64,000 nucleotides of DNA, taken from Nguyenibacter vanlangensis. Lineage in GTDB: Bacteria; Pseudomonadota; Alphaproteobacteria; Acetobacterales; Acetobacteraceae. The DNA is taken from the NCBI RefSeq assembly GCF_038719015.1, contig NZ_CP152276.1, positions 1,498,001 to 1,562,000 on the forward strand, read 5' to 3'. The notes under the pieces are model-generated. The model was not told the origin of the DNA. It did no database searches and worked only from the letters and a program-made list of their open reading frames with translations. Of this stretch, positions 8,360 through 15,765 are shown piece after piece. Both the position numbers and the translations under genes were made by a program. Positions within the stretch are counted from its first letter, which is position 1. Each line of letters begins with the position of its first letter.

Positions 8360-8430
8360 GTGTTTGGTTTCAGGAACTCGACGTCATACCCCTCCCTGCG
8401 GCGTACGAAACGTGGCATGATCCTGAAGGG

Positions 8431-9414
8431 TCAGCAGGCGTCCTGCGACACGGTACCGAAGACCCCGCGCAGCAGGGCCTCCATTTCAGAAACATCATGT
8501 TCGATGAAATCCGGAAGCGTGTCGCGCGCCACCTGCCTGAGATGGTCGGAGAATTCGGCGAGAACCGGCGCCAGCGGCGTGGCGCTGCGTGAAATGACGC
8601 CGAAATGGAACGGAATCTGCACGTCGAGCGGCCGCACGACGGCACCGTCCACCGGCATCCCATAGGCCGTGACCGGATCGATCACCGCCACCCCCATGCC
8701 GGCGCGCGCGGCGGCGACGGCCGAGACGCTGGCATTGGTGTCGATGGCGGAAAACGGCGCGAGGCCGGCCGCGCGAAAGGCCGCATCGATCCGGGGACGC
8801 AGCCGGAAGGGGTTGGACGTGGCGATCAGCGGCCGGTCCTGCAGGTCGATCAGACGGATCCGCCGGCGCCGGACAAGGGGATCGGAATCGGACACCACCG
8901 CCACGCAGGCGGCCGAACCGATCCAGTGCACGTCCACCCCCGGATGGTCGAGCGGCAGCGACGAGATGCCGAGTTCCGCCGTGCCGGAACTGACGGCCTG
9001 GACGACGTTTTCGGCCATCATCGTGTGGAGGAAAATCTTGCGCGGCAGGCGGCCCGGCGGGATGCGCGCCAGGGCGAAGGGCGCGATGGTCGCGGTGAAG
9101 GCCGGGATCGACGCGATTTCGAACGGCTGCGGCTCGCCGAAGGCGATGGCGTCCGCGCGCTCCTTGATATGGCGCAGGCCGCTGAGGAAACGCTCGACCT
9201 CGGAATGGAACAGCACGCCCTGGCTGGTGGGCGCGATGCGCGGGCCGTTCCGCGACAGCAGCAGGAAACCGATATTGTTTTCCAGGTCCTGAATCGCGCG
9301 GCTGATCGTCGGCTGTGACCGGTTGAGGACGCGCGCCGCGGCGGTGATGCTGCCGGCCGACATCACGGCCGCGAACGCATCGAGTTGCTTGATGTCGAGA
9401 TCATCCAAATTCAT
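8431..9414 (-). CDS. LysR-family transcriptional regulator
   Basis: A 327-residue LysR regulator with the helix-turn-helix DIKQLDAFAAVMSAGSITAAARVLNRSQPTISRAI at the N-terminus and a periplasmic-binding-like effector domain after it. I chose ATG 9414 (MNLDDLDIKQ) because it gives the normal spacing to the helix; the frame remains open for 56 more codons upstream, probably by chance in high-GC DNA. It is divergent from the two AhpD-like genes starting at 9573, the standard arrangement for a LysR activator and its target. It is followed tail to tail by the MFS gene. Confidence 0.88.
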   Translation of the reverse strand: MNLDDLDIKQLDAFAAVMSAGSITAAARVLNRSQPTISRAIQDLENNIGFLLLSRNGPRIAPTSQGVLFHSEVERFLSGLRHIKERADAIAFGEPQPFEIASIPAFTATIAPFALARIPPGRLPRKIFLHTMMAENVVQAVSSGTAELGISSLPLDHPGVDVHWIGSAACVAVVSDSDPLVRRRRIRLIDLQDRPLIATSNPFRLRPRIDAAFRAAGLAPFSAIDTNASVSAVAAARAGMGVAVIDPVTAYGMPVDGAVVRPLDVQIPFHFGVISRSATPLAPVLAEFSDHLRQVARDTLPDFIEHDVSEMEALLRGVFGTVSQDAC

Positions 9415-9572
9415 GCCGCGCATCATAGCAGGCCCGATGATCGTTGCAAACCAAGGATGCCTTACAAGGATCATAATGGCATTGTCATTCGTAATACGCA
9501 TGATAAGGTGACCACGGCCGGGACGCCGGAACCGGAACCGGCCAAGTCGCGTCATTTCGATATGAGAAAAAA

Positions 9573-10076
9573 ATGCCACCACCGGACGTCAATTTCTTCG
9601 CGGATAGAATTGCCGCGACCCGATCGCCGGCGATGCGGGACATGTTCGCCGCACGGGCGGAGATCATGCGCCTGTGCGACGCCAGCGCCGCCGCGGTCCT
9701 GACCCCCATGGAACCCGGCCGGATCGGCCGGGCCGAACGTTTTGCCCTGGCATCGCGGATCTCGCGCTGGAATGGTGATGCCGCCCTGGCGGACCGCTAC
9801 GGCCGGCAGTTGGACGAGATGTCGGCCTGTCCGGTGCTGCGGGCGCTGGGCCTGGGCGAGATGCCCGAACTGGACGCGCGGCAGGCCGCGATCGTGACCT
9901 ATGTCGATATCGTCACCAAGGATCCCGTCAAGGCGGGGCGGGCCGAAATTGCGGCGATGCAGTCGGCCGGCCTGACGGATGCGGACGTGGTCCGGCTGGC
10001 CGAACTGGTGGCGTTCGTCAATTTCCAGGCCCGCGTCATGGCCGGCCTGACGCTGATCGAGGAGCATGCGGCATGA
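9573..10076 (+). CDS. CMD/AhpD-like protein, Avi_7170-type
   Basis: A 167-residue all-helical protein of the carboxymuconolactone-decarboxylase/AhpD superfamily, resembling the 'CMD domain protein, Avi_7170' family. It lacks the CxxC pair of catalytic AhpD proteins; only isolated cysteines (LCDAS, MSACPV) are present. Members of this family are encoded directly before an AhpD-domain partner, as here: the ATG of the next gene overlaps this stop (ATGA). The pair could form one heteromeric peroxidase-type enzyme in which only the partner carries the redox cysteines. That is inference from gene order. Confidence 0.7.
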   Translation: MPPPDVNFFADRIAATRSPAMRDMFAARAEIMRLCDASAAAVLTPMEPGRIGRAERFALASRISRWNGDAALADRYGRQLDEMSACPVLRALGLGEMPELDARQAAIVTYVDIVTKDPVKAGRAEIAAMQSAGLTDADVVRLAELVAFVNFQARVMAGLTLIEEHAA

Positions 10077-10648
10077 AGCCGGCAACGGAATTTACGGTCG
10101 AGCCCCTGGAATGGGAGCCCTACATCACGCCGGTCAACCTGGACGAGGCGACCGACGCGCAGCGCGACGCGCTGAAAATCACGCCGTCGAACAAGAAAAT
10201 CTCGAATTATGTCCTGACCCTGGCGCTGGATCCCGAAAGCCTGGCGCACCGAACCCCGCTCTTCAACGCCATCATGTACGGCCCGGCGGGCCTGCCGCGT
10301 TCAGAGCGGGAACTGGGCGCGGTCGCGGCCTCGATCGTCAATCATTGCATCTATTGCGCGTCCACCCATGCCGCGCGCTACAACCAACTGACATCCCGGC
10401 CCGAAATCATGCAGGAAATCTTCAGCGCCGGCACCCAGGCCGCGCTGGACGAGCATTCCCAGGGTCTTTTCGATTTCGCGGTCCATTTGTCCCGGACGCC
10501 CCCCGCCCTGTCGCGCGACGACGTGTCGGTCCTGGAATGTTTGGGCCTCACAGCGCTGCAGATGTTCGACCTGGTGCTGTCGGCGGCGATTTTCGGCTGG
10601 GCCAACCGGCTGATGCACCCGCTGGGCCAGGCGATGAAGGCGCAATAG
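10073..10648 (+). CDS. AhpD-domain peroxidase-like protein, Avi_7169-type
   Basis: A 191-residue AhpD-fold protein with the active-site motif HCIYCASTHAARY, giving the CxxC pair Cys92/Cys95 and His99 used by alkylhydroperoxidase D enzymes. The N-terminal extension (EPYITPVNLDEATDAQRDAL) is typical of the Avi_7169-like group. It overlaps the previous gene by four bases, so the two are translationally coupled. A divergent LysR gene probably controls both. The likely role is peroxide or organic peroxide removal linked to a specific metabolite, but the electron donor is not encoded nearby. Confidence 0.78.
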   Translation: MKPATEFTVEPLEWEPYITPVNLDEATDAQRDALKITPSNKKISNYVLTLALDPESLAHRTPLFNAIMYGPAGLPRSERELGAVAASIVNHCIYCASTHAARYNQLTSRPEIMQEIFSAGTQAALDEHSQGLFDFAVHLSRTPPALSRDDVSVLECLGLTALQMFDLVLSAAIFGWANRLMHPLGQAMKAQ

Positions 10649-10681
10649 CGCCGGCCCGGCACCGCATTGCCGGGTGGGGCC

Positions 10682-11329
10682 CTACCAACGCGTCAGAGGC
10701 GGCAGGACCAGCCGCGCGGCCAGCGCCGTCACGCCGCCGCCGAGAAGATACCAGACGGCGACATAGAGCGGGTCGTCGAAAGGACAGGCCAGCATGAAGA
10801 CCAGCGCCCCCCAGGCGGCGGCGGCCATCCCGGCGGCGGCGGCGCTGCCGCGCCGGTCGGTCGGGGCGCCGCGCCGCATCAACAACCCGAACGCCGCGAC
10901 CGCCGGCAGCGACAGCAGCACGATCTTCGTCGCGCAAATGATGCCATGCACCGGGTCCAGCCGCTGCCCGAGCGACGCCCCCCCTGCCCGCGCCGCATCG
11001 ACCAGCCAACCGGCCGCCAGGGTGGCCAGCACCAGCATGACGGCCGCCCGCACGCCACGACGCGGCGAACGGATCGGGCTGAGGGACAGGATGGCCGCCC
11101 CGCCGCCGACCAGCGCGATCAGCGCCAGGCTGATCGCCTTCCACCAGAAGCTCGGCAGCGCCATGGCCGCCGACAGATCGGGCCGCATCGTGCCCATTCC
11201 GGCGAAACCCGCCATTTCGACCGCGCCCAGCAGCAGCAGCAGCGCGGCGTCGCGCAGGGGGGTACGCCGGCGCACCGGGCGCAGATCGGCGCTGAGCCGG
11301 TCGATCAGCGGATCAATCGACATCGTCAC
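10682..11329 (-). CDS. nrsF: NrsF-type anti-sigma factor (DUF1109)
   Basis: A 215-residue membrane protein with about six hydrophobic segments after a short cytoplasmic start (MSIDPLIDRLSADLRPVRRRTPLRD), the layout of DUF1109/NrsF negative regulators of ECF sigma factors. It overlaps the upstream sigma-factor gene by 17 bases, and this sigma/DUF1109 pairing is the family's usual context. In Azospira and Caulobacter such proteins hold the sigma factor at the membrane until a redox signal acts. Cysteines that could sense oxidants lie in or near membrane segments (IICATK, FMLACPF). The start may be 11329 or 11323. Confidence 0.85.
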   Translation of the reverse strand: MTMSIDPLIDRLSADLRPVRRRTPLRDAALLLLLGAVEMAGFAGMGTMRPDLSAAMALPSFWWKAISLALIALVGGGAAILSLSPIRSPRRGVRAAVMLVLATLAAGWLVDAARAGGASLGQRLDPVHGIICATKIVLLSLPAVAAFGLLMRRGAPTDRRGSAAAAGMAAAAWGALVFMLACPFDDPLYVAVWYLLGGGVTALAARLVLPPLTRW

Positions 11330-11855
11330 CTCGCTTGACCAGATCGCTCAGACGTCCCAGCCCCCGATGGATATTGACCTTGACCAGCGACACGGTCTGG
11401 CCCGTCCGCCGCGACGTTTCCTCGACGCTGAATCCCTGCAGCTTCACCAGCCGGATCGCATCCGCCTGGGCCGGCTTCAGCGTCGCCAGCAGGCGCTCCA
11501 GCGCATGGGCGGCCGTCACCGCGTTCCCGTGATCGGGAATGGCGATGTCCTCGCACAAGGGTATCTCGGTCTTCTGCATGGCGCGCAGCCTGTCGATCCA
11601 TTTATAGCGGGCGATGGCCGCCAGCCAGGGCGCGAACGGCTTGGCCGGGTCATAGGTATGGCGCTTCTCGTGAACCGCCAGCAGCGTATCCTGGACCGCG
11701 TCATCGACCATCGACACCGGCAGCCGCCGGGAGAAATAGCGCTTCAGCCAGACGGCGATTTCGGCCAGCGCGCGGCGATAGGCCTGCGCGTCGCCGCGCT
11801 GCGCCGCCGCCATCAGCATGCTCCAATCGGCGTCCGTCACATCATCTCCCGCCAT
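11313..11855 (-). CDS. sigF: ECF sigma factor, SigF-like
   Basis: A 180-residue extracytoplasmic-function sigma factor. Region 2 contains DDAVQDTLLAVHEKRHTYDP and APWLAAIARYKWIDRLR; region 4 contains SVEETSRRTGQTVSLVKVNIHRG. ATG 11855 (MAGDDVTDADW) fits the family; the frame is open further upstream but that part is Arg/Cys-rich and unlikely to be coding. It forms an operon with the NrsF anti-sigma gene. Its probable targets are the neighbouring methionine sulfoxide repair and methionine-rich protein genes, as in the Azospira SigF regulon; no promoter alignment was attempted. Confidence 0.88.
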   Translation of the reverse strand: MAGDDVTDADWSMLMAAAQRGDAQAYRRALAEIAVWLKRYFSRRLPVSMVDDAVQDTLLAVHEKRHTYDPAKPFAPWLAAIARYKWIDRLRAMQKTEIPLCEDIAIPDHGNAVTAAHALERLLATLKPAQADAIRLVKLQGFSVEETSRRTGQTVSLVKVNIHRGLGRLSDLVKRGDDVD

Positions 11856-12056
11856 GTCCCCCGCCCCGCGGCGCGCGCCCATCCTATCCCGGCGCACGCT
11901 GGCAGAGAACAGGGGGGTCGCAAAACAGCGGCATGAACAGCGGCACAAACAGCGTCTTCAGCACCGCAAGGCACGGGGCGTGGCCGGGATGACGGCGCAG
12001 CGACGGTCCTTTGATCTTGTCGTCCATGATCGCCCTCGTTCTCATGCGAACGTCTC

Positions 12057-12529
12057 TCACGCGGGCGTGAAGGTCAGCGCCGCGCCGTTCATGCAGTAGC
12101 GCAGGCCGGTCGGCGCCGGACCGTCGTCGAATACATGGCCCAGATGGCCGCCGCAGGTCGCGCAATGGATTTCGGTCCGCTGCATGCCATGGCTGTCGTC
12201 GCGTGCCTCCTGCACCGCATGGACAAGAACCGCCAGAAGCTGGGCCAGCCGGTGCCGCTGTCGAATTTGGTCGCGGCATCGAAATTCGCCGTGCCGCACC
12301 CCGCGCAATGGAACCGGCCGGGCCGGTGCTCGTTCAGCAGCGGACTGGAGAAGGGTGGCTCGGTGCCACCCGCGCGCAGGATCGCATATTGCGCGGGCGT
12401 CAGCAGGCGGCGCCATTCGACGTCGCTGTGCATGACCGGATAGCGCATATCGGCGCGCGCGAGACGGGGCATGGCCCCGAATGCGAGAAGAACCGTGCTC
12501 CGCAGCAGGAAATCGCGTCGGGATGTCAT
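12057..12529 (-). pseudogene. msrB: Tat-exported MsrB, frameshifted
   Basis: Peptide-methionine (R)-S-oxide reductase split by one frameshift. The first part starts at ATG 12529 with a twin-arginine signal ([16 protein letters not shown], cleavage near ARA) and runs through the zinc motif CAGC and [12 protein letters not shown]. The second part, in another frame, continues with [34 protein letters not shown], including the second zinc pair CATC, and ends [13 protein letters not shown] with the catalytic cysteine. Restoring one G in the GG run at 12221-12222 (a C in the coding strand) would give a continuous reading WRFLSHAVQ. All functional residues are otherwise intact, so this is a very recent mutation or a homopolymer sequencing error. 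Confidence 0.88.
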
Positions 12530-12709
12530 CGTGGCCTCCAGCGCCCATGGCGTCGGTGGCATGTTCGGTACCCATGCCCCGCCGGTTACAGGCGACGCGC
12601 GAAATCCCGCCCGCGACATGCCGTCCAAAAATTTTTCCCAAAAATTCCGCCGGACCGTAACCCGCGCCCCTGCCCCCGCGAAGATCCGCCTGTCCGAAGG
12701 GAGAAGACC

Positions 12710-13348
12710 ATGAAACCCGACCGCAGGCGCACACACACGCGGATCGTCCGGCTGACGCATTGGGTCGCGACGGCGGCGATGCTGTGCATGATCGGCAGCG
12801 GCTGGCAGATCTATAACGCCTCGCCGATCCTGCCCTTCACCTTCCCGCCCTGGGCGACGCTGGGCGGATGGCTGGCCGGCGGGATCGCCTGGCATTTCGC
12901 GGCCATGTGGGTGCTGATGGCCGCCGGCCTGGTCTATCTGGCCCATGGTTTCGCATCGGGTCATTTCCGGCGGGATATCCGGCCCCAGGGTGTGCGGCGC
13001 ACCGCGCAGGATTTCGCCCTGGCCCTGCGGCTGCGGCTGCATCACCGGGCCGGCGCGTACAACGCCGTGCAGCGCCTGTTCTATACCGGGGTGCTGGTGG
13101 TGGCGGTTCTGGCCGTTCTGAGCGGGCTTGCGATCTGGAAACCCGTGCAGCTCGGCTGGCTGAGCTGGCTGCTGGGCGGGTACGACATCGCGCGACGCAT
13201 CCATTTCACGATGATGGCGCTGATCGTCGCCTTTCTGATCGTGCATCTGACGCTGGTGGCGATCGTGCCGTCGACCCTGGTCGGCATGATCACCGGCGGC
13301 CGCCGCATACCCGATTCCGACAGGACACAGCCCAGGATACAGCCATGA
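12710..13348 (+). CDS. cytochrome b subunit, YedZ1-like
   Basis: A 212-residue cytochrome b561-type membrane protein with four main hydrophobic segments and histidines in [43 protein letters not shown] and [10 protein letters not shown] that can bind two hemes. AAGGGAGAAG at 12697-12706 precedes ATG 12710. Its stop overlaps the start of the molybdoenzyme gene (ATGA), so it is the natural quinol-oxidising partner that passes electrons to that periplasmic enzyme. The family differs from classical MsrQ/YedZ; the same b-type pairing is found with YedY1 in the Azospira hypochlorite locus. It is divergent from msrB. Confidence 0.82.
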   Translation: MKPDRRRTHTRIVRLTHWVATAAMLCMIGSGWQIYNASPILPFTFPPWATLGGWLAGGIAWHFAAMWVLMAAGLVYLAHGFASGHFRRDIRPQGVRRTAQDFALALRLRLHHRAGAYNAVQRLFYTGVLVVAVLAVLSGLAIWKPVQLGWLSWLLGGYDIARRIHFTMMALIVAFLIVHLTLVAIVPSTLVGMITGGRRIPDSDRTQPRIQP

Positions 13349-14094
13349 ACCGCCCGATCATCGACCGCGCGGCGATCGCCCCGGACCTGCGGCGCATCGA
13401 GCGCCGTCTGATGCTGAAACACGCGCTGTCGCTGGGCGGGCTGGCCATGCTGTCGGGCTGCGTGCTGGACGACAATGCCGGCATCGAGCGCGCGCTGGCC
13501 ACGGCGCTGCGTTTTACCGACCGGATGCAGGCCCTGCTGTTCAGCCGCGCCCGCCTGGCCCGGACATTTCCGCACAGCGCCCTGACCACGCCCTTTCCGT
13601 TCAATGCCTATTATGGCATCGACGCAGTCCGCACCGTCGATGCGGGGCAATGGCGGCTGGAACTGTCCGGGCTGATCGCCGACCGGCGCCCCTGGTCGCT
13701 GTCGCAGTTCCGGGCCCTGCCGCAGGAAAGCCAGATCACCCGCCATATCTGCGTCGAGGGCTGGAGCGCGATCGGTGCCTGGTCCGGGGTGCCGCTTGCG
13801 ACCTTCCTGCGGCACGTGGGCGCGGATCTGCGGGCGAAATACGTGATGTTCCGCTGTTTCGACGATTATTCCACCAGCATCGACATGGCGACCGCGCTGC
13901 ATCCCCAGACCATCATGGCGCTGGATTACGACGGCCGATCCCTGCCCCCCGCCTATGGCGCGCCGATGAAGATCCGCATTCCCACCAAGCTGGGCTACAA
14001 GAATCCGAAATATGTCGCGGCCCTCGAGGTGACGAACAAGTTTCCCGGCGGCTATTGGGAAGACCAGGGTTACGACTGGTTCGGCGGATCGTGA
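13345..14094 (+). CDS. YedY/MsrP-like molybdopterin oxidoreductase
   Basis: A 249-residue sulfite-oxidase-fold molybdoenzyme. The molybdenum-binding cysteine is Cys136 in RHICVEGWSAIGAWSG, followed by family segments YVMFRCFDDYSTSID, MALDYDGRSLPPAYGAP and KNPKYVAALEVTNKFPGGYWED. The N-terminus ERRLMLKHALSLGGLAMLSGC has a twin-arginine-like start and a lipobox (LSGC, Cys39), so it is probably a Tat-exported membrane-anchored lipoprotein. The YedY/MsrP family reduces protein methionine sulfoxide in the periplasm. It overlaps the cytochrome b gene by four bases and is followed by a methionine-rich secreted protein, a likely substrate. Confidence 0.85.
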   Translation: MNRPIIDRAAIAPDLRRIERRLMLKHALSLGGLAMLSGCVLDDNAGIERALATALRFTDRMQALLFSRARLARTFPHSALTTPFPFNAYYGIDAVRTVDAGQWRLELSGLIADRRPWSLSQFRALPQESQITRHICVEGWSAIGAWSGVPLATFLRHVGADLRAKYVMFRCFDDYSTSIDMATALHPQTIMALDYDGRSLPPAYGAPMKIRIPTKLGYKNPKYVAALEVTNKFPGGYWEDQGYDWFGGS

Positions 14095-14195
14095 AAGAAT
14101 CGCGCCCCATCCGTAATCCGCGCCGTCGGGAAAGCGAAGAACGGGACGCAGGAACACGTGCCGCGCGTTTCGATCGCAAGTTCAGGAGACAGGCA

Positions 14196-14552
14196 ATGTT
14201 CACACGCTCATTTTCCACCCTGTTCTGCACCGCGCTGCTGGTGGGCGGCTCCGCCATGGCGCAGGAGACCATGCAACCCCCGGCGGGACAGACGCCGCAA
14301 GGCCAGATGCAACAGAGCCCGATGACGCACGAGATGCACCCCGGTGCCATGGCGCCGAACGCGATGGCGCCAGACGCGATGGGCCACATGAAGATGAAGA
14401 AGCCCCCCATGCAGACGAAACCGGGGCAGCCGAAACCCGGGCAGATGAAACCCACGCAGACGAAACCCGGCGCGATGGAGAAATCCCCGATGAGCCCCAA
14501 TGCGATGCCGCATGGCGGGATGGCGCCCGACCAGACGACGGGACCGCACTGA
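14196..14552 (+). CDS. methionine-rich secreted protein, MrpX-like
   Basis: A 118-residue secreted protein with a Sec signal peptide (STLFCTALLVGGSAMA, cleavage before QE). The mature part of about 96 residues carries 15 methionines spread in a Pro/Gly/Gln/Lys-rich, low-complexity chain with repeated APNAM/APDAM and KPGQ units, and has no cysteine. AGGAGA at 14184-14189 precedes ATG 14196. In Azospira suillum a comparable protein, MrpX, absorbs hypochlorite by methionine oxidation and is regenerated by YedY1, under SigF/NrsF control. Gene order here supports the same role. Sequence similarity cannot be used as proof because the composition is so biased. Confidence 0.8.
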   Translation: MFTRSFSTLFCTALLVGGSAMAQETMQPPAGQTPQGQMQQSPMTHEMHPGAMAPNAMAPDAMGHMKMKKPPMQTKPGQPKPGQMKPTQTKPGAMEKSPMSPNAMPHGGMAPDQTTGPH

Positions 14553-14599
14553 ACCCGCCCGGCCCCGCCGTCGTCACGCGCGGGCAGCGGGCCGCAGGA

Positions 14600-14625
14600 A
14601 CTGGCCGCCTGACGGGGCGGCCAGT
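14600..14625 (+). terminator. hairpin terminator after the methionine-rich gene
   Basis: ACTGGCCGCC (14600-14609) pairs perfectly with GGCGGCCAGT (14616-14625) around a six-base loop, and a short TTTT run follows at 14632. It lies 47 bases after the stop. The remainder of the 312-base gap 14553-14864 contains no convincing gene; a few open codons on the minus strand (with CPMCE) lack a start context. Confidence 0.65.
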
Positions 14626-14864
14626 ATCCTGTTTTCGCACATCGGGCATTTTCCGCGCAGCACGACCATAACCGGCCAGCCGGTCATGCGGCGCCCTTGC
14701 CCCGCACCATCGGCCCCCGGCAGGACCGACGGAGCCGCGGCATCGTTCGTCCTGATCGTTTGTCTTTGCAAATGACATACCATGCGCATACCATTCCCCG
14801 CGAAAGCCGATGCGTGCGGACGCACGAAGAGAGTGCGTGAGGAATACGAAAAATACCGGGAGAC

Positions 14865-15581
14865 ATGACGGACATGATGGCGGAATCGTCGCGGCGCCCG
14901 CGCAAGACCGGGCGGAGCAGGGCAAAGACGGCCAGCTCCATCGCCAGGAGCCTGACCGACGCCACGTACGAACACGTGCTGGACCTGATCCTGAGCCGCA
15001 GGCTGCCCGGCAACACGATCATCCAGGAACGGCGCATGGCCGAGGAACTGGGCGTCTCGCGGACCCCGATGCGCGAGGCCCTGGGGCGGCTTGAAGGCGA
15101 AGGGCTGATCGTGCGGCACGGTCCCCGCACGCTGGCGGTCCGCCTGGTCTCGCTGGAGGAATTCCTGCAAAGCCTCGACCTGCGCCTGCTGATCGAACCC
15201 CATGCCGCGAGCGTCTCGGCCCTGCACATCCCCGATGACCGCCTGGCCGAATTGCGCCGCTCCTTGCGGAGCATCGATCCGAGGCAGGGCCACCCGCCGG
15301 CCATGCACTGGGTCTTCGACGACAATCTTCACGGGGCGGTCGGGGAATATTGCAAGAATGACCTGACCGCGAACACGCTGCTCGCCATGCGGCGCCTGAC
15401 CAAGATGTTCGAACGCCAGCATCTGCCGGAGCGCACTGCACCGGGCTGGAAGGAGCATGACGAGATCCTCTCGGCGCTGGAGACACGGGACGGCGCGCGC
15501 GCGCGCCGGGCGATGGCCGAACATCTGAAGACCGCGCGCAGGAACGTGCTGGAAATAATCCTGGGCGGCGCACGCCTCTAA
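14865..15581 (+). CDS. GntR-family regulator, FCD type
   Basis: A 238-residue GntR regulator. After a basic N-terminal tail, the winged helix reads YEHVLDLILSRRLPGNTIIQERRMAEELGVSRTPMREALGRLEGEGLI, and an all-helical FCD ligand domain follows with the metal-type histidines LHGAVG, KEHDEIL and AEHLKTA. FCD members usually sense small organic acids. It stands alone: a terminator precedes it, and a 44-base palindrome follows its stop directly. The thiaminase-like gene starts 184 bases further on, so it might control that pair, but nothing in the sequence proves it. Confidence 0.86.
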   Translation: MTDMMAESSRRPRKTGRSRAKTASSIARSLTDATYEHVLDLILSRRLPGNTIIQERRMAEELGVSRTPMREALGRLEGEGLIVRHGPRTLAVRLVSLEEFLQSLDLRLLIEPHAASVSALHIPDDRLAELRRSLRSIDPRQGHPPAMHWVFDDNLHGAVGEYCKNDLTANTLLAMRRLTKMFERQHLPERTAPGWKEHDEILSALETRDGARARRAMAEHLKTARRNVLEIILGGARL

Positions 15582-15625
15582 TGTCCTGCCCGGGACATTC
15601 TCATGAGAATTCCCCGGGCAGGACA
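15582..15625. terminator. 44-base near-perfect palindrome
   Basis: TGTCCTGCCCGGG (15582-15594) pairs perfectly with CCCGGGCAGGACA (15613-15625). Inside lies a second perfect palindrome, ATTCTCATGAGAAT (15597-15610), with only two mismatched positions between the two parts. It begins at the base after the GntR stop. It can act as a terminator, although there is no T-run; its symmetry also leaves room for a protein-binding site. Confidence 0.6.
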
Positions 15626-15765
15626 CAAGGGCGGCCAATCGCGACCGCAGCCAGGTCGTCGATCCCCATACGGTCGTTCTATCTTCACCCGTCCGTCGCC
15701 CGGCTTTCCGCAGGGCACGTCGGTGATCGGCGGGCGTCGTGGCGTGAACACCATGGGGAGACAAC

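Noticed and set aside
11884..12027. Possible 47-residue minus-strand peptide upstream of sigF, beginning MDDKIKGPS
   Set aside because: The composition is odd (Pro/Cys/Phe-rich), there is no clear ribosome-binding site and no family match I can name; left as uncertain leader DNA.
14578..14690. Minus-strand frame with a CPMCE zinc-like motif
   Set aside because: It is short, overlaps the terminator hairpin and belongs to a long open frame antisense to the GntR gene, which is common in G/C-rich DNA.
15600..15765. TPP riboswitch expected before the thiaminase-like gene
   Set aside because: The conserved CTGAGA and ACCTGATCTGGATAATACC-like elements are not visible in the leader.
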